A stretch of DNA of 64,000 bases from Trematomus loennbergii (GCA_012861695.1 JAAOOA010000155.1:162001-226000), one strand, 5' to 3'. Positions 39,146-50,374 are shown, counted from the stretch's first letter. Translations and numbers: made by a program. The notes: a model not told the origin generated them from the sequence alone.

Positions 39146-39207
39146 GTAAGTACGTAGGTCTGCTGTACGGCAAAACGCCTGATGTTTTTTTAAGATTATT
39201 TCTCGGG

Positions 39208-39603
39208 ACAATTACATTCAATCATTTGAAATCGACGATCGGTCTCGATATATGGTTAATTAAAATCAGTAGGCGAGGCCGTAATTTCGCCGCTGTTACT
39301 CTCATGAGCGAGGCGGAAAATAATAGTTTATCATGCCAACAAGCTGCTGTGTCGTTTATTGCACCTTAAACATTAAAACAAATCCAGAGTTCGTTTTTCT
39401 GTACTTCCTCTAAGAACAAAGGACAGTAAAAGAAGTGGCTTCAGGCTCGATCGCCATTCAAATGACAGCGTGTTTCCCCCAAAAGTGGGCGGGGCCGTAA
39501 AGGGACGTAGGTGTTACTCTCATCTATGGACATCGATCGCCAACTGCTATATTTACCATATATCGAGCCCGCTCGTCGATTTCCAATTATTTAATGTAAT
39601 TGT
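39208..39603. mobile_element. Element with ~50 bp inverted arms, 62 bp after exon 3
   Basis: Left arm 39208-39257 (ACAATTACATTCAATCATTT ... CTCGATATATGG) and right arm 39554-39603 (its inverse, CCATATATCGAG ... TTTAATGTAATTGT) match over about 50 bp with few differences. The interior includes a GTGGGCGGGGCCGTAAA segment that is partly repeated at about 39737 outside the element. Probably a MITE; no target duplication was found. The arms could form a large hairpin in the pre-mRNA close to the exon 3 donor. Confidence 0.7.
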
Positions 39604-40659
39604 TTGCCTGTCTGGCCATTGTAATCGGGCTCTTTGAAGATCCAAAAATCCACTGTTTTCTTACATTTCTGATCGGATTGGCAAAAACTTCAAATTTGAA
39701 TTGACCGCCATTCAAATGACAGCTTTGTTTTCCCCCAAAAGTGGGCGGAGCCGTCATTGTTGCCCAGAAGTGTGTGTTACTCTCATCTATGGCAGTTTAT
39801 TAGTAGGGGACTTATTGCTTTCATTCTGAGTATCTGGGACTTCCAGTGGTAGAAGCCTTCAACGCAAAATCTACTTTCAATTTTTACAAAAAAATAACGT
39901 TGGAATTTCCCAGCAGACAGTTTGTGAAAATGTGGTTCAGAGCGGTTTAACAGCCAGAGGATCGTGCAGAGCATCAGGCTGTTAGATCTGTGTGAGATGT
40001 TGGAGGGGGGGGGGTCTGATATGATCTGGTGCAGCAGAGTTGTGCTTGACCTGCTGGCCTCTGTGAGACATGCAGCTCTCAGTCTGCTGATGGTAGACTG
40101 CAGTCACACGCTTGATAATGAGCTGTAGGAACATCTTATTTCATCTAGGCACCTTTATTTAAGATTTAAAATTTTATATCCAACCATTTCAAATCAACAA
40201 TTCATTTTACAAGGTAGTCCTGGCCACAGTTTTGATTGAGATTTCAAAATCAGAAAACTTGATACTTCTTCTCCCTAACTTTTGGAAGCCTATATTGTAC
40301 TTTTTATTCCAATACACTTATCTGACAGCTTTAGTTACTTCATAGATTCAGATCGGTAGCAGATAAAACCTATAACTCAATAATTGTATGAACATTGAGA
40401 TAGAATTATAGTTAAGATAACTAGCGTGTAATTAGAATTAGCTCCACCTTTACCAGCTGTGATAAACACATCGATGCATCAATAATCATAATCCAGTCAT
40501 TTAATAGATATCTGAAATGGGCCATTGTGCAAGATTACTTTAACTCTTGGTAGTTTAAGTTTTTGGATGCCAATACTTTTGTACTTCAGTAAGACTTTAA
40601 ATGCAGGACTTTGGAGCAAATTGTGTAACTTTTGTTATTATAATTGTTGTATCTTTAAT
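39604..40659. other. tp63 intron 3, repeat-derived start then AT-rich
   Basis: Positions 39707-39796 resemble 39455-39535 (CATTCAAATGACAGC, CCCCCAAAAGTGGGCGG, GTTACTCTCATCTATGG). Positions 39940-40130 carry LINE-like phrases and a 10-base G run near 40006-40015. The remainder is AT-rich. Confidence 0.5.
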
Positions 40660-40765
40660 ACTTTTGTATGCATGCTTCTGAGGTAAGCTGTCTTTGGCTC
40701 TTTCCTGCTGTAACAATGTAACTTTCCCTCTGTGGGACTAATGTAGGTATTCTGATTCTGATTGA
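40660..40765 (+). mobile_element. LINE 3' end with ATTCTG tail
   Basis: Ends CTCTGTGGGACTAATGTAGG then TATTCTGATTCTGATTG, the (ATTCTG) tail common to fish LINE copies. Confidence 0.6.
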
Positions 40766-41320
40766 CTTCAAACTATTCTAAGTATCCCTACTCTTCCCAA
40801 AAGTAAAAGCCCTCCGCTCTTCTTCCACCTCAGTGTCCTGACAGATGATGAGCTCGTCTCCTCCCTGCGCAGGAATGCTGTTGTCCAGCCAGCGTGAAAA
40901 AAAAAAAAAAAAAAGCAAATAAAAATGGTCTTCAAGGAGCTGAGTAATGTTACCCTGCACTTCCCCCCCGGGGGCTTATGTTCTCTTGAACTGGTGATTA
41001 ATGGCCCCACCCTCCCCTCCTCCACCACAGTGAGGCGTGGCGCGCTGATTGGCACGCCAAAAACTCTGGGCAGCATCCGTGCCATGGCCGTCTGCCAATC
41101 ACCAAGCCCCGATCGTTAGCTTGGATGAAAAGAGGTGGTGGGCCAAATCAAAACCCCCCCAATCCTCCTCCTCCACCTCCACCTCCACCATTCCTCCACT
41201 CCTCCTTCATGAGTCATTTAAATGCAGCTCAGTGTTGAGTGCCCTGGGGGATGTATTTGTATTGGTGAGGGTTGTATGTTTAATCTGAAATTCCTTCACC
41301 TTTTTTTTTCATTTTTCTCT

Positions 41321-41372
41321 CTAAGGCAAGGCAGGTTTATTTATACAGTGTATTTCAACAAGGCAATTTTGT
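41321..41372 (-). mobile_element. Retroelement tail fragment
   Basis: AAGGCAAGGCAGGTTTATTT and CAACAAGGCAATTTTG match a frequently seen reverse-oriented fish retroelement tail. Short and partial. Confidence 0.45.
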
Positions 41373-41374
41373 AC

Positions 41375-41568
41375 TACATTACATTACATGTCACTTGTTA
41401 GACGCTTTTATCCAAAGCACTTACATACTCAATACTGTGGGCAATCCCCACAGGAGCACTTTGGGGTGAAGTGTCTCAGGGACACAACGACATGCTGACT
41501 GCAGTGGGGTTTGAACCTGTGCTCCCCTGATCCCAACGCACTAGTCCACTGCGCCACACGCCTCCCCC
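41375..41568 (-). mobile_element. tRNA-derived SINE, copy 1
   Basis: On the minus strand it begins GGCGTGTGGCGCAGTGGACT, containing an A-box-like TGGCGCAGTGG, then a B-box-like GGTTCAAACCCC. It ends with a GCTTTGGATAAAAGCGTC-type tail and ATGTA repeats. The tail is shared with fish L2-type LINEs. A sister copy at 57608-57801 is nearly the same. Confidence 0.8.
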
Positions 41569-41799
41569 TACTACGATTTCATTCCATATTTGATTCCTTC
41601 TTATTGCATTCCACTGCAATGTAAATACTGTTATATTTTACTATATTTTTTATTATATTTAATAACCTCAACCTGTGTTTTTAATTCTTGTTTGTATGCA
41701 CCACGACACCAAGTCAAATTCCTCGTACGTGTAAACCCACCTGGTGATTAACCTGTTTCTGAATCTGATTCGAGGTGCTTTCAAAGACATTAAAAACAT

Positions 41800-41870
41800 G
41801 TAGGTATAGTGTCGAAGAAACACATTATTAAATGGATTTAAAAACAGTCATTAAAAAGGAAGGAGAATAC
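41800..41870 (+). repeat. 71-bp direct repeat, first unit
   Basis: GTAGGTATAGTGT through AAAAAGGAAGGAGAATAC recurs at 42720-42790 with only about two differences. The copies are 920 bp apart and both lead into LINE-tail-like sequence (CAGAATCAAAGTTCCTTTATTAG and its counterpart). Confidence 0.9.
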
Positions 41871-42719
41871 GAATTATAATCAGAATCAAAGTTCCTTTAT
41901 TAGAGGAAATGTACATAAGATAAGATAGAACTTTATTTATCCCAATTTGGGAAATGTTTGTGTTGCAAGACAAGGCATTGTACAATACAAATTTAAAAGA
42001 CAAGAAATAAACAAGAAAGAAGAAAATATACATGTTGAATTTACAAAATAACAAGATATAAAGCAAGGTATTATATTTACATAAGTATGTGACAGATTAC
42101 ATACATAATAATAATAGCAAAGAGACAGTACTAAAAGTATACAATATATATAATTAAGCAATAGCTCACGACAGGCCGTGGTATATGGTCATTATATCAC
42201 AGCTAAGGGGCGTGGTTCGGCCCGACGTGAAGCGTGGCGAGAATATTGTCCACTTTCTCCGGTCCCCGAGATTCGGCTTCCAGTAGCTCTGGAGAGAGCT
42301 TTCGCACCTGTGGCCACTAACGGTCATCATGTCTCTGCTTTGTTTCAAGACCCGCATCAGAAAGCTTTTGAATGGTGGTACTTCTCCAGTTGGTCTACCT
42401 GCTCTTCACGTAGCTCTACATGTCGTCGTTTAGGTGCTTTCTGGAGATAGGCACTGCTCAATCCACTCCTCCATAGTAAGGCCACCCCGGAGGTCCAAGT
42501 TAACCTTACATGTTTCCATCTTAAGCTTTGTTAGTTAGTTAGTTTCGTAACGGACGTAATGTAACAGCTGTAACGGTTGTAGCTTTTCTCAGACGTGGAG
42601 GGATACTGACTTGTGAAAAGTAACTACAATTCTACCCGTGATATACGCTCATTATCGGCTAAGAACCAATCAGATTGCTTGATTTGACTTGTCCGTTTTA
42701 TAAAACAAGCTAAACTACA
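41871..42719. other. tp63 intron 3 between the direct repeats
   Basis: Holds a minus-oriented LINE tail (GATAAGATAGAACTTTATTT at about 41917). It then has a GC-richer block at 42165-42480 with a 90-codon frame that is not recognised. GGTATATGGTCATTATATCA at 42179 and GTGATATACGCTCATTATCG at 42639 are similar in the same orientation. It may be an unclassified transposon. Confidence 0.4.
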
Positions 42720-42790
42720 GTAGGTATAGTGTAGAAGAAACACATTATTAAATGGATTTAAAAACAGTCATTAAAAAGGAAGGAGAGTAC
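42720..42790 (+). repeat. 71-bp direct repeat, second unit
   Basis: Partner of 41800-41870. Followed by CAGAATTCATTTATTAGTCC, again a LINE-tail-like stretch. Confidence 0.9.
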
Positions 42791-43814
42791 AAATCAGAAT
42801 TCATTTATTAGTCCCACAGAGGGGGCATTTACATAGTAACAGCAAAGACACAGTACTGGAAGATACTAAATAAAAACATTATACAAATATAAAACAATCT
42901 CAAATACAATAAGGCATGTTTAAAATAAAATTATAGAAGCTACAGTGCCGTGTAAGATATCAGAAGTCGTTTATTTGTTCCACATCAGGAGAATTGACAA
43001 TGTTACAGTACATATCAAATTAAACAAGCATGCACACGTTTATAAAAGATAATCAAATAAGAACAATAACAACGTAAATAGATATTTGATTATTAAAAAG
43101 CAGCGGTATAAAGGAAAGTCCTCATTTCTGGTTTTAAAGAAGTCTGTAGCTGCAGGGCAACAATTTAACGCAGCACCTGCCTCTGTTGCACTCTGAGGAC
43201 TCATCTATCAGTGCTTGTCTTCACTGTGTAAAGGTTGGGGGGGGGGAGAGGGTAGAATAACATGAAGGAATGTGGCAGAAATAGTGGCTGGAGAAACGCT
43301 ATATCCTACCCCAAACAGCTGATTTTACAGGCAGATAACGCTCTGATCAGCTGTGCGTGGAGACGCAGTTTACACCTCTTTACAGCAGGAGAACAACTCA
43401 ATCAACACACGGCTTCTCTGAGATCTGATTACATGTTTGCGTTTGGATTCAGAGTTTTTTCAGCTCACCTCTAATGTGTGATGGCTGCAGATCACCTTTC
43501 TCTACTGTTATGTCTGATGGTAAAGGTATAATTAATCACTTTTCATGCTTTTACAAACCTAAAAAAATTGGACCTATGTTTTATTATTAGTTGAGTTGTG
43601 TTCTTAGACTTTCCCAAAAGTTATCAAACTCAGAAATGTTTAATTTGAATCAAAGTAACTAAGTATCTAATGTTAAGGCAACATCAGGTTTGACTTTATA
43701 TGATTTTCCTTACTGTACTTTGTAAAACACAATTTACAAAAGAAAATACATGGATTAAAGAAATGCTGAATGCTTTTAACATTTTCAAAGCAATTACATT
43801 TGACTGTTCATTTC
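42791..43814. other. tp63 intron 3, no distinct feature
   Basis: LINE-tail phrases near 42800 and 42960 (TTTATTTGTTCCACATCAGG), a 9-base G run at 43237-43245, otherwise AT-rich. No exon. Confidence 0.4.
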
Positions 43815-44111
43815 ATTTCAATTTCAAACCTTTATTTAACCAGGTAGGTCCCATTGAGATCATTGATCTCTTTTTCAGGGAGACCTGCAGCAAGTAGGTT
43901 CCACATGAAACGTAAAACAACATAAAACAATAAAATCATATTTACAGGGCCACATTTACATACCTATCGACATTTACAAGTACCAACAGTATCAAATAGC
44001 ATTGCACCTATCCGAGCTTTGAAAACATGCAGTGGAACAAACTGCTCAGTTTCAATTCTTTTTGATGACTGTTCCGAGCAAGAGGAGCTGCGCACGTAAA
44101 AGCTTTCTTAC
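43815..44111 (-). mobile_element. LINE-like 3' region interrupted by MITEs
   Basis: CAAACCTTTATTTAACCAGG, TAGGTCCCATTGAGATCATT and TTTTTCAGGGAGACCTGCAG are a recurrent fish repeat in reverse orientation. It is broken at 44112 by a hAT MITE and at 44422 by a second MITE. Confidence 0.6.
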
Positions 44112-44412
44112 TAGGGCTGCTCGATTATGGCAAAAATCATAATCTCGATTATTTGGTCAATAATTGATATCACGATTATTAAAAACGATTATCTATTTAC
44201 TTTGAAAACATCAATTTATTGGAGAAAAAAATGTGAACAGTATGTTTTCAGTTGATTACCCTGAACTTTAAGTATAATTCAACTGAAAAACCAAAACAAA
44301 AAGTAATAATAATAATAAAAAATAATCGTTTTATTTCGATTCTGTTGTTTTCGTAATCGTTGCAAGCCATAATCGTAATTGCGATTAAAATACGATTAAT
44401 TGAGCAGCCCTA
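44112..44412. mobile_element. hAT MITE with perfect 8-bp target duplication (sibling of 38260)
   Basis: Ends TAGGGCTGCTCGATTATGG and CGATTAATTGAGCAGCCCTA. Flanks are TTTCTTAC on both sides (44104-44111 and 44413-44420). Internally it is close to 38260-38572. Confidence 0.93.
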
Positions 44413-44421
44413 TTTCTTACC

Positions 44422-45190
44422 TAATGGCGCGTTTCCACTACACGGCCTCGCTCGGCCCCGCTCGGTATGGCTGGGCCTCGTTAGGACTGGCTCACTTTAT
44501 GGCGCATTTCCATTACAGTTTAGGAACTGGGGTAGTAACTATAGTAACGCAGTGTAGGCGGAGCCGTGACGTCATCTTCAGAGAACCCCAGAAAAACAAC
44601 ACAGCCGTTAGCTGTTAGCACTCAGAGCTCACAGCTCCTCATATCTGTTCAGAAACTAGACAAAAGTTAAACAAGTACAAACCACAGACTGCCTGTGTCA
44701 TGGAGAATACAGTCGCTGCTTTATTTATGTCTGTATAGGCCGTTGTTGTGAGTGTGGACGGTCGAGCATATACTGCGTTAGCTTAGCCATCTCCATTTAG
44801 AAAACACGCATTTTAAAAGGTGTTTCTCGCCTGCCGTCTGTCTGCAGACTTGTCAAAGCATTAATTCATGGTTTTTACTAACCGGTATCAGTATGTTGTT
44901 ACTTCGGCATCATTTAGAAACGTGTATTACAATTAAATCACGGTCAAATATGTCCATCTTGTTGTAGTTGTAGCCCCCTTGCCAGCGACGCTCTCTCTAG
45001 TTTAGCATACTCAGCTCGACTCAGCCTCGTTGTCTCTGGCCCTAGACCCACGATTTTATGAGGCCAGAAAAACTGTGAATTAGGACCCGCCGGCCGGTAC
45101 TAGGCCAAGTGGAAACGCAACCAAAGACGGGCCGCTGACGTCACAGCCCTCTTAAACCGGGCTGCGCGCTGTAGTGGAAACGCGCCATTA
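44422..45190. mobile_element. MITE with 20-bp perfect inverted ends, GC-rich
   Basis: Starts TAATGGCGCGTTTCCACTAC and ends with its exact inverse, GTAGTGGAAACGCGCCATTA, over 769 bp. An internal GGCGCATTTCCATTACAGTT at about 44501 resembles the terminus and suggests nesting or internal rearrangement. It lies nine bases after the preceding hAT MITE. No transposase; the superfamily is not assigned. Confidence 0.85.
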
Positions 45191-46399
45191 GTCACTGTTT
45201 AAACAGTATTTTACCTTAAACAGTAAGAACATTTCCAGATTAAAACAAAACAATTATGTTGCTTTCACACTATCATGGTGAATTCTCAGTATCTTATAAT
45301 GTAAACTCCTGGAAACATTTATACTTTCTGATCAATTTTTCAATTTCTTTAGAATGATGATTTATTAAAATGACTAGACCTATATGACATATTTAGTTGA
45401 GTTGTGTAGTTTCAGAGACAGTGTCATTTGAATGGGAAAAAACTGCCTTTCATCTGGTCTCCTGTAATGGAGTCAGAAGCTGTTATTAAAATATATATTA
45501 AGCCACTTTTTTAACATTCACTTTGCTGTTTTTAACTTTTTATTTTAACCAGATAAATTATTTAAGTTGTGGGATGTCTTGATCTAAAGTCATATGAGAA
45601 ACGAGCTGAGCTAACGTCAGCGGCAGCCGAACAGCATGCACGGAGAAACTCAGAATTTGTACATGAAACTGCTTTATTCTATATATATATTATCAGTGGT
45701 TTTAAAGCGTTAAATCAGATAGACGAGGAAACCGTTAAAACCTCCTGAACCTGAACACTGAAGGAATTCTAACTAACTGCGATTATAAACTCCCATGATC
45801 ACGACCGGAACAAAATACCTTTTTAAATCATCTGAAAAGAATCTGCAGGATGGTGCAATCATTTCCGTTACCATCGTCATCATCACATGTTATTGTTCTT
45901 CGTCATTGTCAGAGCTGTCTTCATGAGTCACTACTTCCACCTACATGTAGAAAGTCCGTCTTGCCCTTCATTTGTCTGAACATGCAGATATTTATTCAAT
46001 AGTTCATAGAAACTAATCCAAGTTAAACCCGTGCATTAACTATTGACCATTATAAGGACTTTTTATGTTTTGTTACGCCCCACCAGATAGCCTCCAGTGC
46101 AGAAAAATGTGTTTTTAAGGCGTAGCAACATCGAGCGAGGACCACTTAATGAAGTGTGAGTCAGTTTGAGATGTGGTGCGCAGTAGGAGCCCCTATCACC
46201 CTCATCTCTTCTGTTTTAACATCGTTCTTACTCACAGCTTCACCCAGGATTAACTGCCTCTATGCAGGTCAGGTTCAACTGAGAAAACTGTAAGTCTCAT
46301 CCTTTCAGAGAGAAGAGAGCACATGTTAAAACCTCCAGGAGTTGTCGTATACATATCCTACAACCATGTTTTCTAAAAACACAATGCATCCATATAGGT
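45191..46399. other. tp63 intron 3, no recognised feature
   Basis: AT-rich to mixed. No repeat pair or exon identified. Confidence 0.4.
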
Positions 46400-46858
46400 T
46401 AGGGCTGCACGATATATCGTGTCGTGACGATAATCGCGTTATGCGCATGCGCGATATTCACATCACAGGACTTTCTTTTTTTTTTAGGACGTGCGATTAT
46501 GTAGGCAAATTAACTCAAACACGTCATGTTACAATTCTTTTGCTGCTTGCTACAAAAGAAAAACGTGCGCGGCTCTCGCATGCACAGCAAACCACCAATC
46601 ACAACCATTCATGGTCAGATCACAGCAGGATAACCGAGCTAGCTCAGCTTGTTGCTCTGATAACTGAAGATCCAGAAGTCCGTGACTAAAATCCTTCATT
46701 CGGTTAAATATTGTTAAAAAAATACCAATTGTATAGCATTAACGTTCAAGAGAGGATGGTTTGCGGACAAAAAAAAACTGTCTTTTCTTCAATTCCTGTA
46801 TTTTTTCATATCGCAGGAGGAAGAAAATATCAGTTTTTCCCAATATCGTGCAGCCCTA
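46400..46858. mobile_element. hAT MITE with perfect 8-bp target duplication
   Basis: Ends TAGGGCTGCACGATATATCG and CAATATCGTGCAGCCCTA are inverted. Flanks are ATATAGGT on both sides (46392-46399 and 46859-46866). The termini are related to those at 38260 and 44112 but the interior differs. The 115-codon frame at 46342-46689 crosses the left border and is not a gene. Confidence 0.92.
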
Positions 46859-47056
46859 ATATAGGTTTTGTTTTTGTTCACTTCCTATCAATGTGCATAA
46901 GGGTTAAACTGCTGGGGTTGATTCAGAACAGGAGGAAGAAAAGTATTGTCTGAACATGTTTTGGTTTTAAGTGATCAGGACGTCCTTTAAACAGCAAACT
47001 TAGAGATCAATGCTTTTTCTTTCATCCGAAATGACGTAAGAACAAGCATTGTATAT

Positions 47057-47624
47057 ATCAACTCAAGGCCCGGGGGCCAAATCAGGCCCTTGGTGGATTT
47101 AATTTCGGCCCGCAGGATAATTTCTAATTACTATTAGATCTGGCCCGCCGGTATATTGCACGCACACCTTCACTCCATCCTGAGGGTCTCCTCAGCTCAG
47201 AGCCAAACATTGATGACCTTGCACCCAAGATGAGAAGCCAAGTATCTTGAGCTAGCATCACAGAGCAGCACACTGAGTTTACATGTTTCCTTCTGCACTT
47301 TTCTCTCACGACAACAGGGCATGTTTGGTTTTTCTTTGAGGGAAATAGTTTTGTTGAAGCTGTTGTTGGCCTGTGGAGAAATGTAATCATAAGAAATGAC
47401 TCTGGAAAATCTGCAGATAGAGCCATAAGAAATGAATGCAACTGATTATTTAATGTTTATTGTTGTTTTTATAGGCAATAATTTAAGATTTGTTAGTTCC
47501 AGGTTTAATATGTGCAATAAGTTCATTTCAATAAGTTCTGCAATAAACATTGAACCAGTCCGGCCCTCCACTAGTACCCATTTTTTTATTTTGGCCCACT
47601 GTGTATTTGAGTTTGACACCCCTG
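47057..47624 (+). mobile_element. hAT element (CAGGGGTGTCAAACTC type), copy 3
   Basis: The left end is slightly truncated (ATCAACTCAAGGCCCGGGGG). The right terminus TTTGAGTTTGACACCCCTG is intact. It is close to 35430-35957 over about 480 bp. The minus-strand 105-codon frame (47124-47441) lies wholly inside and may be a fossil of transposase sequence, but I cannot confirm that. Confidence 0.78.
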
Positions 47625-48339
47625 CATTAGGACAACAACAACACAATTGATTATGAGAACTTTATTAAATTATTAAATCTATATTGGACAGCAAATTGTA
47701 AGCAGCAAAAAGGACTGATACCCATTTCAATAGTAGAGATGATCTGCATATATTTTTAATAATTAAATATGTAAAACAAAAGTGTGCTGGACCCATGTTG
47801 TACAGGAATGTCAACCAGGAAACCACCTTTTACCTTTTTAAATGTAGCATACAGAATTATCTCCAAAGACCTGGAAGAATCTGGTCTCTTCTTGACCCTT
47901 TTTGAAATGTTTCTGGCAGCTTTTGAAACTGAATATGTGAATGAGTTTTAGTGAAAGCAGCTTAGGTTTATTTCTTTTAAACGGGAGCGTTTCAGGATTT
48001 GGAGGCAGTTGATTGTTGGGGTTTTAGTGATGCCACCCAGGTGACTCTCTCTCTCTCTCTGCATGGAGCTCATCCTGTGTTCATGGCAGGTGTCTGTGCC
48101 TGACACCTGAGACTGAACTAATCCATGTGACTTAAGGAACAGCCTCTTTAAAGGGAGAAACTTTAGGAAAGCCTCTTTGGTCTGAGCCGCTGGATCTGCA
48201 GATCTCTCGCTGGTCAGACTCCAGTTTCTCAGCGCTGTAATACAGAGCTAATGCACTTAAGATGCAACTTCTCTAAATAGAGAGTTTAGAATAGGCAAAC
48301 GTTACAAGTGTTTAAAACTATAAGCCACAGTATCACCAT
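47625..48339. other. tp63 intron 3, no recognised feature
   Basis: Unique-looking sequence with a short CT microsatellite at 48044-48060. Confidence 0.4.
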
Positions 48340-49487
48340 TAGGGTTGCAAAATCCGGGAATATTCAAAGATGGAAACTTTCAATGGGAATACACTGGGAA
48401 TTTTCTAAATTGAAGGTTGGCTCTTCATAGGGAACTTAAATGTAGTTGGGGAAAGTATATTTTAGCATAATCTTGACTAAAACAAACAGATGCCATTCAA
48501 GTACACTTGAATATCCATGCCATTCCTCAATCACATGCACATACAGGGTGTCCGCGGGGTCTTAAAAAGTATTAAAAGTTGATCAATCAATTTAGCGAAA
48601 ATTAAGGCTATTAAAAAGTATTAAAGGCATTTTCCAAGGTATTACATTTTGTAGCTTGTTTCAATAAGTATATGAATTGTCCAAAGAGGTTGTATTCTGC
48701 AGTCTGCCTGAATGTAATCATTGCGTAGGTGTGTAGTGTGATTCTGTGTAGTTTATTTATGGCATCCCGTTGGATTTGACGTCATCTGAACAGGACATCA
48801 CACGCTCACTGCTTGATAGCGCGAAGGTCCGTTTACGCCGGTTGTTAAACAACATCGTTATGGGGAAATGCAAGTCTGCGTCCAAATGGTTGGAAGATAA
48901 GGAGGAAGGACAATCAATACTGTATATAGTCAATGTGAGGTAAAGTGTGTCGCCAATGTAACCGGTTAAACTCAAGATGGTCTAAATGTATGAAAGGTCT
49001 TAAAAAAGGTCTTCAAAGGTCTTACATTTGACTTCAGGATTCCTGCTTATACCCTGACATAGCACACTGCTTACTGCATGGCTATTGAGACCACACCCCC
49101 TACAGGCACTGTGCATTCCTCCATCACATGCACACATGATTTCTAGAAGTAATATTTAACTCAACATTCATGTTTTTGTTCTTAAAAAAATGATTGTTCA
49201 ATAAAACTATTAAAACTTGTTATGTTCTACTTACAAATAAATCTGTTGAAATGTCATGTTTTTTAATTGTATCATTTTGCATGGATGTTTTCTTATGTCA
49301 AAACAAAATGTTTATATTTATGCTTGGATAGGATACAATTAGATTACATTGCCCTCAATTCCCAGTTAGTTCCCATTAATTCCCATGGAATTTTCCCATA
49401 TGGAATATTTCCAAAATTCCCCAGCTTAACTTCCCATGGAAACTTACCGGAAACTTACCGGAAATGTTCTGCCCCTTTGCAAACCTA
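48340..49487. mobile_element. hAT element (GGGTTGCAAA type) hosting a nested insertion
   Basis: Termini TAGGGTTGCAAA and TTTGCAAACCTA are inverted (11 of 12). The flanks ATCACCAT (48332-48339) and ATCACGAT (49488-49495) match at seven of eight positions, as expected for an old hAT target duplication. The interior is interrupted at 48544-49056 by another hAT-like element, which must be younger. Without the insert the host is about 635 bp. Confidence 0.85.
48544..49056 (+). mobile_element. Internally deleted hAT-like element, copy 3 (nested)
   Basis: Full-length relative of 31624 and 34064: starts CAGGGTGTCCGCGGGGTC, ends CCTGCTTATACCCTG. Flanked by ACATA on both sides (48539-48543 and 49057-49061). 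With TTTTT around copy 1, this suggests 5-bp target duplications. The 27-codon frame is intact at 48860-48943. Confidence 0.82.
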
Positions 49488-49615
49488 ATCACGATAGATA
49501 ATTAGATTTTTGTGTGAAATAAGCATCATTACCTCAAGGTCGTTTTTGTTTTGTTTGCAGGATTACTGACAAACTATGGGCTGATTTTCATTAAACTTGG
49601 TCAAAGAGTGTAGAA

Positions 49616-50163
49616 TAGAGCTGCAACTTATCTTGTATTCATTATCGATACATCTGCTGATTGTCTAAAAATAATTCCTTTATTCCTTCCTTCAGTCAGA
49701 AAATATTAAAACATATACATCCCAGTTTCAGAAAGTCCAAGGTGTTTGCTGAATGTGTTGTTTTGTCAGTTTAAATCCTACATATTAACTTAGATGTAAT
49801 ATAAAATAGATAAAAGCATCAAATCTCACTATTTGAAAGGCTGAAAACTGCATTTGAAGGCATTTTGCATGAAAAAGTTGGGTCAGAATCAGGTTTATTG
49901 TCAAGTAGGTTGTCACACACAAGGAATTTGCTTTGGTATATTTTTGCATATATAAACACAGAAACAGATGTGTACAATAAACAAAAAAACACCAAAATGT
50001 AATGAAAATATGACACACTTCTGTAAAAGTGCAGTATATTTCAAATTTAAAATAGAAGGACTCTTTCAGAAGTGATAGTTTTGTGCAGAAATGACCTAGT
50101 AACAGATGGAAGATATCTGTCAATTGATTGGATTAGATTGGTCTCATCATTTTTGCAGCTCTA
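49616..50163. mobile_element. hAT-like element (TAGAGCTGCAAC ends), decayed
   Basis: TAGAGCTGCAACTTAT at the left and TTTTTGCAGCTCTA at the right are inverse ends of a type common in fish hAT families. The interior has a LINE-tail-like insertion (GAATCAGGTTTATTGTCAAG at 49887). No matching 8-bp flanks, so it is old or the edge is slightly off. Confidence 0.6.
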
Positions 50164-50374
50164 TGAAGCATTGGCCACGGAAAAACACATACAAATGAGT
50201 TTAACGGGACGGATACACGCATAATTAAATATGCATTGAGAGGTTGGGCATGGTCTTGGTTGAGGTTTAAATTCTCCAAAAGCACTTCTAGTTTTATGGT
50301 TTGTTTTATTATTCAATCGTTGTTGTCTTCGCAGTTTAAGTATGTAAGAAATCCCAGTTCATTTAAAAAGACTG

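Noticed and set aside
46342..46689. 115-codon frame as a gene
   Set aside because: It straddles the border of a hAT MITE with perfect target duplication.
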